Source: Trichopria drosophilae (lineage: Eukaryota; Arthropoda; Insecta; Hymenoptera; Diapriidae). From it: a stretch of 64,000 bases of DNA. The notes below the pieces were generated by a model. The model searched no databases. It was not told where the DNA came from and was given only the letters and a program-made list of their open reading frames with translations. The stretch spans positions 6,386,001 to 6,450,000 of the forward strand of contig CM059584.1 in NCBI GenBank assembly GCA_030407085.1. Direction: 5' to 3'. Positions 21,891-33,438 of the stretch are shown here, piece by piece. The position numbers were made by a program, and so were the translations under genes. Every line of letters begins with the position of its first letter. The stretch's first letter is position 1.

Positions 21891-22562
21891 GGGAACTAAG
21901 TAAATTTCGAAAACAAATATTCTGTAAGGAAAAGTGACAATGTTACTTTATACAAAGTGAACTTTTCCTGTAAGCCCAAGTGATCATTTAATATCTGTAT
22001 AATGTTAATTTCATATTTATAGATGATTAACGACTGTGGGTATTATGCAGCTGTTCGATCGATTCAGAACACATTTCTTGTATTCGGAATTAATCCAGTT
22101 TCGTCACTTGAGAGAATTATACTACACATGTTCTATGAGTTCCATTCAATACATATGTGCCACCAAACGGAGAGTGTTCGATGCATCAGCTTTTCATGTC
22201 TCTTCATTATATCGCGTTTTTAATCCAGTAAAATTATGGGGAAAAAAGGCTGACCAAAAAATTGCAATAAAGCCAATTCTTTCGGGAATCTATCCCAAAA
22301 ATTGTTGAGAAAAACATAACCTAAATCCGCCAAAATTCGCTTCCAGGAATTTTTTTTATTCGTTGTTTAATGTACGATTTTGTAAACAAACGCAAACGAC
22401 GGAAAAATCGAAAAAATTAAAAGAGAAAAAAGTTGTTAGCTAAACAAAAATATATTTAAACAAATATTTATTTATAGTTGTTTATAACAAAAGTATCTAC
22501 GCTAACAGTTTAAAATCTAATAGTATTCAATTCAGTTAATACTTAACTGAACTTTTTTTACT
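21891..22562. other. AT-rich DNA, no gene seen
   Basis: Overlapping open frames at 22023-22308 are short and lack motifs. Confidence 0.45.
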
Positions 22563-22566
22563 TTAA

Positions 22567-23107
22567 CCTCTTCGCTGTGAGAAGAAAAATCTGGAATGTG
22601 AGTAAAAAATGTTAAGAATTTTTTCAGCTACCAAAATTTGTGAGATTTGGTACACTTGGGTTTTCGGGATCGCTGATTACGCATATGAAGGCCATTTTTA
22701 AAAATTAAAAATAGCGGATCCAATATGGCGAACATATTTTTTTGAAATCTGTTACATATTGAAATTGTTTTAAAAATACATTTATTTAACATTTCATGTC
22801 CTGAGTTACGATAATATATTTTTACATATGATTAAATAAACGATCATACATTACATTTTTTTTATATTTTTAACAATATTTGTGTCAGATAAGAACAACA
22901 CTAACTTAAATAGACACAAGATTTTTGACACTCCCTATTCAAAGAACGTAATTTGCATAAGTTATATGAAGAAGAATGTATGTGTATATAATCTACTTGT
23001 TTTTGTGCTTTTGATCAATTTTTTTGAATGTATGTCTATAGAGGTACCTCACACTGGAAGCCCACTTTAGAATGTACGTCTATAGACGTACCCTCACAGT
23101 CAAAGGG
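22567..23107. mobile_element. TTAA-flanked MITE, family T1, 541 bp
   Basis: TTAA at 22563-22566 precedes CCTCTTCGCTGTGAG; the right end, inward, is CCCTTTGACTGTGAG, with TTTA at 23108-23111. The family core ATTAAAAATAGCGGATCC lies at about 22707-22724. Near the right end, a 44-bp unit containing GTCTATAGA is duplicated (near 23031 and 23075); the second copy holds an 18-bp perfect palindrome at 23074-23091. Confidence 0.7.
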
Positions 23108-23111
23108 TTTA

Positions 23112-23569
23112 GCTGAAGTGAAAATTTTATTTTGAAAATTTTAATGTTAGATTGGTCCATTTTGTAAATAGAAAAAAATATGTCACAGTTATTCTTGTCG
23201 TAATAACATCGCAGCATTCCCATTTTACGGATTATGACACAGGTACACATTGACAACAAGAAAAGATTGTTCACTATTCATGATCCCAATTACGGTTTCT
23301 GCCAAACGCGGTATAAGTTTTAGTTAGTGAAAAAGAAATGTATGTATTCGAGTAAATATATATTTGATATTAAATTTTTTCACTGTAATGGAGATACTAC
23401 GACTGCAATTTATGTTTCAAGTTGAAGGCTTGCAGAAGCTATCTAAATTTTTTCGATTTTTTGAAAACATTTCTAATGGTAACAAAAATGACGCGGACTG
23501 CCAACATATTTAATGACAGAAATGGTTAAAATCTACTATCACAATGATCCAATTGGTAATCCTCGAGTT
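23112..23569. other. AT-rich DNA, no feature seen
   Basis: No gene or repeat boundary recognised. Confidence 0.45.
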
Positions 23570-24640
23570 ACCTTCTGATCGTTAGATATAGAGAAGGGGG
23601 AAACTATGCGTATAGTCACGGTGTACTAATGAATCGATGTCGTCCATTTATGCGACGATCCATTCAACGATCAGACTGGTGCATAAATAACGTCATGTAT
23701 CTCATGAATGGCATCCTTTGCTGGATCGCGACTAGACAGGCAACTCATAGATCGGTACTTGCCTATGGCACTCAGCAGGCATCCTCGTCGTTGGAGGAAT
23801 AGTCGCCATCGAATTTACGGCGCCACCTCCAGACCGAAACCTCCTGATGGGTTTACATCAATCACCGGTGTATTTTAGTGCGTTATTATGGAAAAATGAT
23901 CGTATAGCCTGCTGTTCTATGGAGACTCGTCATTTGTTTATGGGGATGGAGATATGAAATGGGGGATCGTCTCGAGAAAGTCGCCGTAGTACCGATAGTT
24001 TATCATTGTGCGTACGCATAAATCGGACAACGCTAGACATGCACGAATTAAAATGTCAATAATCGGTTGTATTTTATTATACTTCGATATATTTATTTTT
24101 ATGGTGTTTGGGTAGGCTTATACAAATTGAGTAGTCACGTAGTGTAGAGCTTGGAGTGCTTTAGATGGAGCCGATGAAAATGTTCTGAATTTGACTGGCG
24201 CGAATTACAGGTGTGAACGAATTAGTGAATTCAACACGATAAAATAAAGTTGACTACGAAGGAGTGAAATTTAATTCTAAAGGGATGAATAATTAATTCT
24301 AATAATTTTGGTACAGAATTGAAATAATGTTACGATCGATAAAAAAGAGTGCACATAGAAAAATGATCTAAGAATCAAACGATATCAAATATGATCCGTA
24401 TTAATTTATGAAAATTTGCTCTAGAATATATACATCGGATACATAACTGTTATGAACTATATTGACCATACAAATACACAGGTTCCACTACCCACCACAG
24501 AGATTATTAACATCTAACCGACGGAAGGCCGAGTCCAATTTAAGTAAAGGAATCTTTAAATTATTTTGTTTATATTTGTTTTGAGAGTTGCATTTCCCGC
24601 CATTCAATACATAAATCATTTTACAGTTAATATATTTAAT
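23570..24640. other. CpG-richer single-copy segment, possible regulatory DNA
   Basis: The first 450 bases are mixed-composition sequence without any of the repeat families seen elsewhere, for example GTCGTCCATTTATGCGACG and TACGGCGCCACCTCC. There is no open frame longer than 60 codons in this segment. Together with the splice-donor-bearing segment just downstream, it could be the 5' region of a gene. This is inference from composition only. Confidence 0.25.
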
Positions 24641-24707
24641 TCAATTCGCGTCGAGGTGTAGCAGCGTAAGGATCAGCCGAGTTTTGCATTTTGCACAATG
24701 GGTGAGT
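24641..24707 (+). other. Candidate first exon ending ATGG|gtgagt
   Basis: A mixed-composition stretch (TCGCGTCGAGGTGTAGCAGC, then TTTTGCACAATGG) is followed by the strong donor GTGAGT at 24702-24707. An exon containing only ATG plus one base before the first intron is known in animal genes, including many ribosomal-protein genes. No second exon can be identified, so the call rests on one donor site and context. Confidence 0.25.
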
Positions 24708-24856
24708 ATTGAATGATTACTTTTATAATTTACGGAAGGTTTTCATTTAGTATCTTAGACAGCCTCTACACGCGTATGTAATCGGTCCGAGAGCAGATCT
24801 TGGACGAATCATTCATCTCAAATAACAAACATATAATTGATAAATATCAATTTTAA

Positions 24857-25490
24857 CCCTTTCAGTCACGAATTTTTCCAGCCACGGAATTTTTTTGAAA
24901 TTTTGTATACTTGAGTTTTTGAGGTGGCTGATTCTGAATCCGGTGTCAGATCTTCGAAATTCAAAATGGCGGATCCAATATGGCCGACCAAAAATTTGAA
25001 AGATAATGAATTTAACTAATATTTGGTATATAGGGGTTTTGTATTCTTTTTTCGTTTTTTTTTTTTTATATTTGGGTTCGTAATCAGCGACATAAAAACC
25101 CCTATATACCAAATATTAGACAAAATCATAATTTTTTAAAATTTTTGTAGGCCATATTAGATCCGCCATTTTGAATTTTGAAAATCTGACAACGGATTTG
25201 TAGTCAGCAATATGAAAAACTCCGGCATACCGAATTTCAAATAATAATAGCGATTAGTTCTTCCTGACATGAATTTCTTTTGAAAATTATGCCTTTTTTG
25301 GTACTAATTTGTTAATAAAAATAATTATTTAAAATAATTTTGTAATATTATTGTCTTTTAACAGTTATTGGAGTCTTAGGAAAGCCAGGAACAAAAAAAC
25401 CGCATTGAAATCGAGAACTATCTGTTCAAAAACCTTAAAAAATCGAGAGCATCTAGGTGGGACACTGGTGTCCGCCTGTGACTGAAAGGG
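24857..25490. mobile_element. TTAA-flanked MITE, family T1, 634 bp
   Basis: TTAA occurs at 24853-24856 and 25491-25494. Ends are CCCTTTCAGTCACGAATTTT and, inward from the right, CCCTTTCAGTCACAGGCGG. The core is a near palindrome: AAAATGGCGGATCCAATATGG (split across 24963-24983) is mirrored by CCATATTAGATCCGCCATTTT near 25143-25163, and TTTGGTATATAGGGGTTTT by AAAACCCCTATATACCAAA. No transposase frame exists. The - strand frame 24813-25112 is an artefact of the repeat. Confidence 0.75.
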
Positions 25491-25494
25491 TTAA

Positions 25495-26385
25495 ATTATT
25501 ATATATGGTAGATTAGAATAGTTTCTGTCCAAATTTGCGCTCATGGTAATTGGTGTCGGAATTTGGTCAAAACGTTTCATGGCGTAATAGCCGACACCAA
25601 CTCATTAGCCGATAGTCGTTTTCAGTGACGACAGTTTAGGGTAATTTTGGACGATGGCGGTGCAACAGTTTTCAACTTTTATGCATGAATGACCTTCCCA
25701 CATTGCCATACAAACGGGTGTAACATTAACCCAATAATTTGGTAAGAAAATAAATAATAATTGGAAGGCTTTTGTTCATCTCCAATAACTGTGTTATACC
25801 AATGACTTATTGACTAGACAGTTTCCCATGCTTCTTTTTCTAATAATGAAAAATATTAAAAGTATTATCAACGGACATTTTTAATATGAAAGGAACTTAA
25901 TTACTGGTAATAGAAGCTGCATATGTAAGTTTCACATTTATTGTAATTTTTATACCTCAGTCATGTATTTGACAATGTAGTAATGTTAGTATTTTAAAAA
26001 ATGATATGAATTTTGACTTATTCAATTATTTATCGCTTTGTTTATTTATTAAGTCGCAAGTAATTTTAATTTTGAATTTGTCCCGAAAAGGCAGACTGCT
26101 TATTTAAAATAATTAATTATATTATTTATTACCATATATTATATATACCATATATTATTTAATTTTTACTTCGCCTGGTGGAACGCGACGAGAGAAAAGG
26201 GGAGCAGAGGGAATATGATAGAAGGGGATTATCGTTTTTGAATACATTAAAAATGTCGTATTTCACCGAAACTCGATGCAGCGGATTCAGATCATTGGCA
26301 TGCGATGAGGAAATATGTACACATAAAAATATGGAGGGCCGAACGTGGTGGTATATTTCATTAGCTTAAAGTTGCATTGATTATG
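25495..26385. other. AT-rich DNA, no gene seen
   Basis: It includes a short AT-microsatellite-like run near 26135-26160. The frame 26178-26369 has no recognisable features. Confidence 0.45.
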
Positions 26386-26389
26386 AGAC

Positions 26390-28025
26390 GCTCGCATATT
26401 TCTGGATCATTTTTTATTCTTCTCGATCATTTCGGATCATTAGCGAAGAGCTCTTGACCGTAGTCGATTGTTCTTGATCTCCCTCGATATATTATAATCA
26501 CTATTAATCTCAGTTAATCTTCTTAGGTAGCTTTTAATCTTCCCCCACCTGCGTCGATCATTCTCCATCTTTTTGGGTATTTCCTGATCTTTCTCGATTC
26601 CTCCCCATCCTTGTCGATATTTCTCGATTTTTCTCGATTTCTCTCGAATTTTTTCGAGTTTTCACGATTCCTCTCGCTCGATCTCGATCTACTCTTGAGA
26701 ATGATCATTCTCCGTCATTCTCCGCCATTCTGCGTCATTCTTCGTCATTCTCTGTCGTTCCCTGGCATTCTCCGTCATTCTTCGCCCTTCTGCGTCATTC
26801 TTCGTCATTCTCTGTCGTTCCCTGGCATTCTCCGTCATTCTCCGCCATTTTCAGCCATTCTTTGTCATTCTCCGTTATTCTTTGCCATTTTTCGTCATTC
26901 TCCGTTATTTTCCGTCATTCTCCGTCATTGTCCATCATACTCGAGCATTCTCGATCATTCTCGATTAGTGTCCATCATCCTCATCCAGCATTCTCCATCA
27001 GTCTCCGTAACTCTCCGTCATTCTCCGTCATTCTCCGTCATTCTCCGTCATTCTCCGTCATTCCTCGTCATTCTCCGTCATTCTCCGTCATTCTCCGTCA
27101 TTCTCCGTCATTCTCCGTCATTCTCCGTCATTCTCCGACATTCTCCGTCATTCGTCGTCATTTTCCATCATTCTCCATCATTCTCCATCATTCTCCATCA
27201 TTATCGATCATTCTCGATCATTCTTGATCATTCTTGATCATTCTCGATCATTTTCGATCATTCTCGATCATTCTTGGTCATTCTCGACCATTCTCGATCA
27301 TTCTCCCTCATTCTCGGTTATACTCCGTCAATGTCCGTCACTCTCCGTCATTTTCCGTCATTTTCCGTCATTTTCCGTCATTCTCGGACATTCTCCGCCA
27401 TTGTCCGTTATTATCCGTCATTCTCGAACATTCTCGATCATTCTAAATTATTCTCGATCATTCTCAATTAGTCTCCATTATCCTCCATCATTCTCCATCA
27501 TTCTCCATCATTCTCGGTTATTCTCCGTCAATATCCGTCATTCTCCGTCATTCTCCGTCATTCTCCGTCATTCTCCGTCATTCGTCGTCATTCTCCGACA
27601 TTCTCCGACATTCTCCGACATTCTCCGTCATTCGTCGTCATTTTCCATCATTCTCCATCATTCTCCATCATTCTCCATCATTCTCCATCATTCTCCATCA
27701 TTCTCGATCATTCTCGAGCATTCTTGATCATTCTCGACCATTCTCGATCATTCTCCATCGTTCTCAGTCATTCTCTACCATTCTCGATCATTCTCGTTCA
27801 TTCTCTTTCATTATAGTTCATTTTCTTTCATTATCGATCATTCTCTATCATTTCAGACCATTTTTGATTATTCTCGATTATTCTCGATCATTTCAGACCA
27901 TTTTTGATTATTCTCGATTATTCTCGATCATTTCAGACCATTTTTGATTATTCTCGATTATTCCCGATCATTCTCGACCTTTCTCCGCCTTTCTAGATTT
28001 TTCTCGATCTTTCTCTATACCTTTT
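26390..28025. repeat. 10-bp tandem satellite with higher-order repeats
   Basis: The consensus unit is TTCTCCGTCA, with variants TTCTCGATCA, TTCTCCATCA and TTCTTGATCA. From about 26991 to 27970 every unit stays in the same 10-base register, about 98 units without an indel; a second in-register block runs from 26701 to about 26970. Higher-order repeats are visible: a 60-bp period at 26731-26850, three tandem 40-bp units at 27851-27970, and a block around TTCGTCGTCATTTTCCATCA repeated 480 bp apart (27151 and 27631). Edges (26390-26700, 27971-28025) are degenerate. The long + strand open frames arise because a stop-free 10-mer is open in all three frames, so they should not be read as proteins. 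Confidence 0.95.
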
Positions 28026-28479
28026 TGCTAATTTTTTATCAGTAAATGAATATTCAGTATATGTATTATCTACTTATTCTTCTATGTGGACGAGTTATAT
28101 CGTAGAATAAGGCTTTTTTAATTTCTTCAAATTTGCGGAGCAGTAAACTATTTTGTTTGTATTTGAAAGAAAAGCTATACAAAAACTCGTCTCTTCTCAC
28201 TCAGTACAATCTGTTAAAAAGAAAAAACATGAGATGAGAATCTTTTGACCGAAGAGAATACGCTCGGTAACATCAATATTATTTTAATATTTTTGATAAT
28301 TTTCTGCGATATTTCGCGAATCTCTTTTCATGGGAAAATCGATTTGTCAAGGGAACCAATGCACCGAATATAAAAACTTGGTGAGACCAATCATTTTATA
28401 TTCGATGTCATCTGCATTGTTTCGTCTCGACACTAAACAAAATAAAACTAATTTCAACATTTCGCTTGGCGGAACGTCA
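28026..28479. other. AT-rich DNA, no feature seen
   Basis: Non-repetitive sequence between the satellite and the CpG-rich segment. Confidence 0.4.
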
Positions 28480-29068
28480 TCCATCCGCGTTTGCCGCAGA
28501 GCATGCATATAGAAGCGAACGAACACTCTCATCCTCTTCGAAAATAAAAATAAACCCGAGGCGGACGCGTATATGCATTTTCGCGCACGTTGTCGGTTAA
28601 GCGTGTACGGAACGCTTTCGTAACGGGTCGGGTCGGGGTCGCAGTTTATGAGATCGATCGACCATGCGATTTCCATCCGATGTCCGCCCGTGAATAGATC
28701 GTTTGTGCGGCGCTACAGACTGCAGTGTCGGCAATATGCAGTTCCAACGCGCGGTAGGTACATATAGGTATATATATCTATATACATATATAAATGCACC
28801 GGCCAAAGCGTGCGTCCGCAAATGCATTCCGGCCATCGCGCGAACACGCTCGCCCTCGTATACACAACCTACTTTTGGCCGAATCGCGACGTTCGGTACC
28901 TTGCCTTCTTCGGCACTATTTACCGCGCAAAGTGGGCGATTGCCATTATTATTGCACCGCTTATATCGTTACGTCGCACGTGATCGCGCGTCGGTTACGA
29001 AGCGTGAAATTACCGCGTTAAAGGGCACAGCGGCCGAATTTTCGGTGAATTTTGTAATAACAGCCTGA
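28480..29068. promoter_or_regulatory. CpG-rich island, candidate promoter or non-coding exon
   Basis: This is the most CpG-dense long stretch in the window, for example GAGGCGGACGCG, TTCGCGCACG, TAACGGGTCGGG and TTACGTCGCACG, in strongly AT-rich surroundings. Open frames occur on both strands (28703-29068 + is 121 codons) but show no domain and overlap one another, as expected from high CpG content rather than coding. None of the repeat families enters it. Confidence 0.35.
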
Positions 29069-29519
29069 TTTATGAGGTTGTTGAATATTGATCGAATTTG
29101 TTCTCATTTCGGTGTGCTGCACTTTCCTGGACAGTCATGGGAAATTATACATCTTCTCTCAGCAAGATGTAAACGTAATAAATAAAGAGTAGGAGATTGA
29201 ATTTCTTTGTCACGTAGGTTAGAATATGTACTGGCTTGAATCTGAACAATTTTCAACACTTTTCTGGAAACGTGCGCACTAACATTCGTTGAATTCTACG
29301 TCTATCTTGGAGATTATCCATGAAAAGAAATTGAATGTGGGTTTTTACATCGTTTTCAAGAAAAGAAAACGGTCAATGTCCGGAAAACTTGGCCCCCCTT
29401 AAAAAGGAAACAAAATACGGTTTCTTATGTATTTTTGTCCCTTGATTACGAATATGGTAATCAGAATTGACGGGCGAGAAAAAGGAAGCCGCGAACTTGA
29501 AAAAATAACCACAAATTAT
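29069..29519. other. Mixed sequence, no feature seen
   Basis: No gene or repeat boundary recognised. Confidence 0.4.
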
Positions 29520-29705
29520 AACTTTCCACATTTGACCTTCTGAAGGTTATACTAGAGAATTATAAATAACCATTTCGAATTTATAATTTAACGTTTTTCT
29601 CGAATATGGTGACAAAAGTACTGGTTCCCATTTTAAAACATTACGTTGACCTTCATATAACCTTGAAAACCTGAACTTGAAGTCAAGTTCATTGTCAAGG
29701 TCATG
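29520..29705. promoter_or_regulatory. Cluster of nuclear-receptor-like half-sites
   Basis: TTGACCTT occurs near 29532 and 29646, with reversed AAGGTTA near 29543 and TCAAGGTCA near 29694-29702. TCAAGGTCA is the extended half-site bound by FTZ-F1/SF-1 and ERR-type receptors. Several matches in under 200 bp is suggestive only. Confidence 0.25.
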
Positions 29706-30604
29706 GTTCAATCAGCCCCTTCGTATCGAATTATTTTTGTTTGAAATTTTCTTTTATTATATTATTTATAACAAAGCCAACGGACAGATTAACATTGAAC
29801 AATGTTGCTGGAAAATAGACATGGCAAAATTAGGCGTAGGCAGGATTTCGTATGGTCAAACGTGAAACCAGGGATTCTCGTCATTGTTGTTATTGTGACT
29901 AATTAACGAATATGTGCTTCACATTATCTACACCGGAGGCGTGTCTTCTTGATTCCAATCTGATCGCCCTATGCCCTTTGTGCTTATTTTGACGGGAAAT
30001 GCTTCATCAGCCTGAAATAATGACAGGAGGCTACATGCAGCAACTGACCTCGAAATAAAAGGGAACGCGCATGCTACTATCGCTTACAGATATAGCTTCA
30101 TAGAAGTTGGCAACGTCAGGTAGTACCGCTGGTCCAATAAGGAGAGACACGATTATGTCAGATAATTCTTTCGTTATTCCATCCCCGACATCGTATACTC
30201 GAATGTAAGGTTACCGTAACGCTAGGATGATGACGTATAAGTGACCTGACTTCAACCTTGTATGAAATAACAATTCGTGAAGAATTCACAATCGTTCTTG
30301 TTGTTGTTATTCACGAACATCAGAAATCATGCTGGTTCAATCAAATGTCGCGAGTTTAGATGGACATCGCATACTCAAATAGAATCGTTGATGGAATTTG
30401 TTAAGTCATCATCTTTGTGTTTTAATAGAATCTTTATTTATAAAAATAATCATTTTTACTACAAATATCAACAGTGATTGAATTTGTATAAATGTTATTA
30501 TACACCGTTCTATATTCGATTTAAATTTTTAATCGTGTTAATCTCGAGGAATAAATTGACGAAGGTTATCAATGTGTTGGATCCAAATTTATCCGCAGAA
30601 TTCT
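29706..30604. other. Mixed sequence, no gene seen
   Basis: The region 29930-30250 is less AT-rich, non-repetitive and unassigned. Open frames at 29677-29865 and 30277-30477 carry no motif. Confidence 0.4.
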
Positions 30605-31015
30605 TCGATCACGTCAGGATCTTGAGATATCCTAATCTTAAAGCTCAAAAAACACTGTTGTTGCTCATACTTAGTCAATTTTTGTGGTGCAATAAAATAC
30701 TTGTTCATGCTATGACAAAAACCAGATTAAAGTGTTATTCATCAACTTTAAAATGCTATTTTCAGTCATTTCGTATGATTTTTTTTCAACGAGTCATCGA
30801 AGTTTTTGTCAAGGCAAGATTCAGATTTTCGTTGTTTGCACTTTTAGGTTAGGATATCTGAAAATTTTGACGCTACATACAGAGTAATTATACAAGTCGT
30901 TTTTGTCAAATTGCGAAAAAAAATTTATTCCGCCACAAAGTCCTAATAAAAATGGACAAAAATTGTGATTTTGCACTTTTAGCTTAGGATATTTCAACAT
31001 CTTGACGTGATAAAA
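30605..31015. repeat. Inverted/tandem repeat, about 140-bp unit
   Basis: One copy in + orientation starts near 30610 (CACGTCAGGATCTTGAGATA). Two copies lie in - orientation, ending near 30875 and 31013 (GCACTTTTAGGTTAGGATAT and GCACTTTTAGCTTAGGATAT, about 141 bp apart). Shared internal segments include TTTTTGTGGTGCAATAAA. Similar peptides in opposite frames (ILRYPNLKAQ and MLKYPKLKVQ) only reflect this repeat. Confidence 0.6.
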
Positions 31016-31312
31016 CAATTCCCTTCCAAATTTTGATTCAGCGCAAAAACTTCGGAAAAGTATAGTCCGATTTCTGGGTATAAATTTTTTTGGCCTGTGT
31101 AATTTGAATATACATCAGATATCCATGTTATTAACAATCGACAATATAATTAATGAACATTTATTTTGTAATTAAAATTTCATCGATATTGTCAAAGCAA
31201 CTTTATTTTCACTAAAAGCCATTAGGGTTGACACCACACGTAACTCATCAACAGAAATCACGTGTCATATGGACCGATTTTCACATTCAATACAATCGCA
31301 TCTTATTTTCCT

Positions 31313-31517
31313 GGGTGCGGGTCAAAAACCAAGAAATCAAGAAGCCGACATTCAAAAAACCACCACACAAAAATTATCGTCTGCTTGTCAATGTGTGTTT
31401 TTTTTTAACTTTCGACTTTTTGGCTCTCCCCATGTCAATTGTCGGCTTTATTACTGTCGGCTTTTTTACTTTTCGGTTTTTGGACATGTCGCCTTTTTGG
31501 CTTTTAGACACGCATTC
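31313..31517. mobile_element. Foldback MITE, family H, 205 bp
   Basis: The ends GGGTGCGGGTCAAAAACC and, inward from the right, GAATGCGTGTCTAAAAGCC pair well. Flanking 8-bp direct repeats are ATTTTCCT (31305-31312) and ATTTTCTT (31518-31525), one transition apart. The right arm contains repeated TGTCGGCTT motifs. Overlapping open frames in this interval come from the repeat. Confidence 0.7.
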
Positions 31518-31688
31518 ATTTTCTTCGTTTCCAAAATCAGTTACATGCAAAAGTTCCGCACAATTCATATAAATCAAACACACCGATTATCATTTGCTTT
31601 CAATGTTGAATGAACAAAAAAAACAATCGAAAAATCACCAATAATTTCCACTATCTAATCAGTTTTCATTACATCAACACGAAGCGTG

Positions 31689-31935
31689 CGGTGCCGGTCG
31701 AAAAAACCGACAAATCAAGAAACCGACAGGTCAAAAAAGCAAGTCATGAAGCCGGCAGTCATAAAAAGTCGGCAGTGAAAAAGCCGACTTATAAAAAAAT
31801 TGACACATCGACAAGCGGACCATCATTTTTTGAAGTGTCGGTTTTTTGACTGTCGGCTTTTCGATTGTGGGTTGTTTAACTGTCAGTTTTTTTACCTGTC
31901 GGATTTTTGATTTGTCGGTTTTTCGACCAACACCC
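31689..31935. mobile_element. Foldback MITE, family H, 247 bp
   Basis: Ends are CGGTGCCGGTCGAAAAAACC and, inward from the right, GGGTGTTGGTCGAAAAACC. The left arm iterates CCGACA plus A-runs; the right arm iterates TGTCGG plus T-runs, so the whole element can fold into one hairpin. The flanks GAAGCGTG (31681-31688) and GAGGCATG (31936-31943) match at six of eight positions, both differences being A/G transitions. Confidence 0.7.
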
Positions 31936-32230
31936 GAGGCATGAATAGTTGAAAAGCATTTCGGATTTCAAATTAAACCAAAGTTTGAAATTGAATAAAA
32001 TTTGAAACAGTTGTGAGTGATTATAACCTGAACCTACATAAAAACTGCTTTTCGTTTACTCTAAAATGAAATTTGGGGGGTGTATCAGAAAATTGCACCA
32101 TACCTTTTTTTATCGTTTCCCTATATCTACAGATTGTGCCAGGTCTCTATAAAAGTGAGCCATCGAATGACACATTAACCCTCAATACTTTTTTGTTTTT
32201 GTCAGTGTTCCGAGGCGAGTAATGTATTAA

Positions 32231-32890
32231 CCCTTTGAAGTATACATTTTTTTTTACACGAAAAATGGCTGTATATTGTTACTGGGTAGTTTTCGGGGTC
32301 CCTGATTACGAATCTGAAATCAGATTTTGAAAATTCAATCTGGCGAATCCGAAATGCCGAACCGTAATGTTGAAAATTTATTGGATCTATAGGAAACTGG
32401 GCACCCTTGAGTTTTCAGGATTGCTGATTACGAATCTGATATCCAATTTTCAACATTAACTTTTAGGAGATCATTTACAGAATAAAATGTGTTTCCGACA
32501 CTCCGGTACTAATACAAAATCGCGACCTACTTCCCTTGCGAATGATTTCCGGCAGAATCAGTTAAAAACATCATACTCGGGGGTTTTTGAAGTAGCTGAT
32601 TATGAATCTGACCTCAGATTTAAAAAAATTTAATATGGCGGATCCATGACGGTGACCCAATAATAACTTTATTTATTTTCGACCAACAATTTTGAACTAC
32701 ACAACGAATACCTGTGAGTTTTACAGTCGCGAATTATGAAATTTTAACATTCTGGTCCACCATTTTGGATCCGCCATTTTGAATTTTCAAAATCTGTTGT
32801 CGGATTCGTAATCAGCGACTCCAAAACCTCTATTATACCAAATTTCAAACGATTATCTCGAAACATCGTCACTAATGAATTCTTTCGAAA
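32231..32890. mobile_element. T1-like element with several core copies
   Basis: TTAA (32227-32230) precedes CCCTTTGAAGTATAC. The core CTGATTACGAATCTGA, or near matches, appears three times in + orientation (about 32311, 32424 and 32597) and once inverted (TCGTAATCAGCGAC near 32808). TATGGCGGATCC and GGATCCGCCATTTTG flank the centre. The right end is uncertain; TTAA near 33019-33022 is possible. Confidence 0.55.
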
Positions 32891-33438
32891 AAATTGTGAT
32901 TTTACATGTTTGTTTATTATAAATCATAAACAATAAACAATTATAGCTTAATAGCTGTTTTTATTCATTCTTGTGTCAGTATAGTAACAGACAATAGCGA
33001 AAACACCGATCTAAACGAGTTAATTTAAATGAGTGTTAAAAAAGTAGTTAAAGTTATAGTTATTTCACTTATTTAAAGTAGTCGTGATTACTATTTTAAT
33101 TGGTTAAAACTTGACAGAGCTGTTACAATTTAAAGTATTTCAACTATTTATTCTGGTAATAGAATAACAAACTGGAAATTCTTGATGCAACTAAAAAAAG
33201 TTCTGAGGTTATACTCAACATTTTTAGCTGCATTTAGTATTTTTTTAGTTGGTGCAACCGTTCAGTTTTTTCCTTCGTGATTTATTATTTCGTTCCTTAT
33301 TAAAAAGTATTTTTGAATAAAAAGTAGGCATTTTAAAAAATTGTCTATTGAAAAATGACCATTATTTTTACTGTGTGCTAAGACAATTGCAGCGTGCCTT
33401 TTATCATCTATATTAAATTTTTTCGATTTTCATTCAGA
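32891..33438. other. AT-rich DNA, no gene seen
   Basis: Right boundary of the preceding element unclear; otherwise unassigned. Confidence 0.4.

Noticed and set aside
21886..21915. CGGGAACTAAGTAAATTT after U4-D resembling the 3' end of U4-A
   Set aside because: The match is short and the order would require an additional insertion; chance similarity is more likely.
24813..25112. 99-codon - strand open frame with a Lys-rich stretch
   Set aside because: It overlaps the T1 MITE and includes its palindromic core; similar peptides appear at 63338-63574 for the same reason.
26611..27727. Long + strand open frames (up to 208 codons) giving Ser/His-rich repetitive peptides
   Set aside because: They are translations of the 10-bp satellite. 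A stop-free 10-mer is open in all three frames, so length is not evidence of coding.
26701..27970. CRISPR-like or leucine-rich-repeat-like array
   Set aside because: Units are contiguous 10-mers without unique spacers, the setting is eukaryotic, and the repeat peptide is an artefact.
31228..31849. Several overlapping open frames of 70-114 codons
   Set aside because: They lie within or across two foldback MITEs and simply read their A-rich and T-rich arms.
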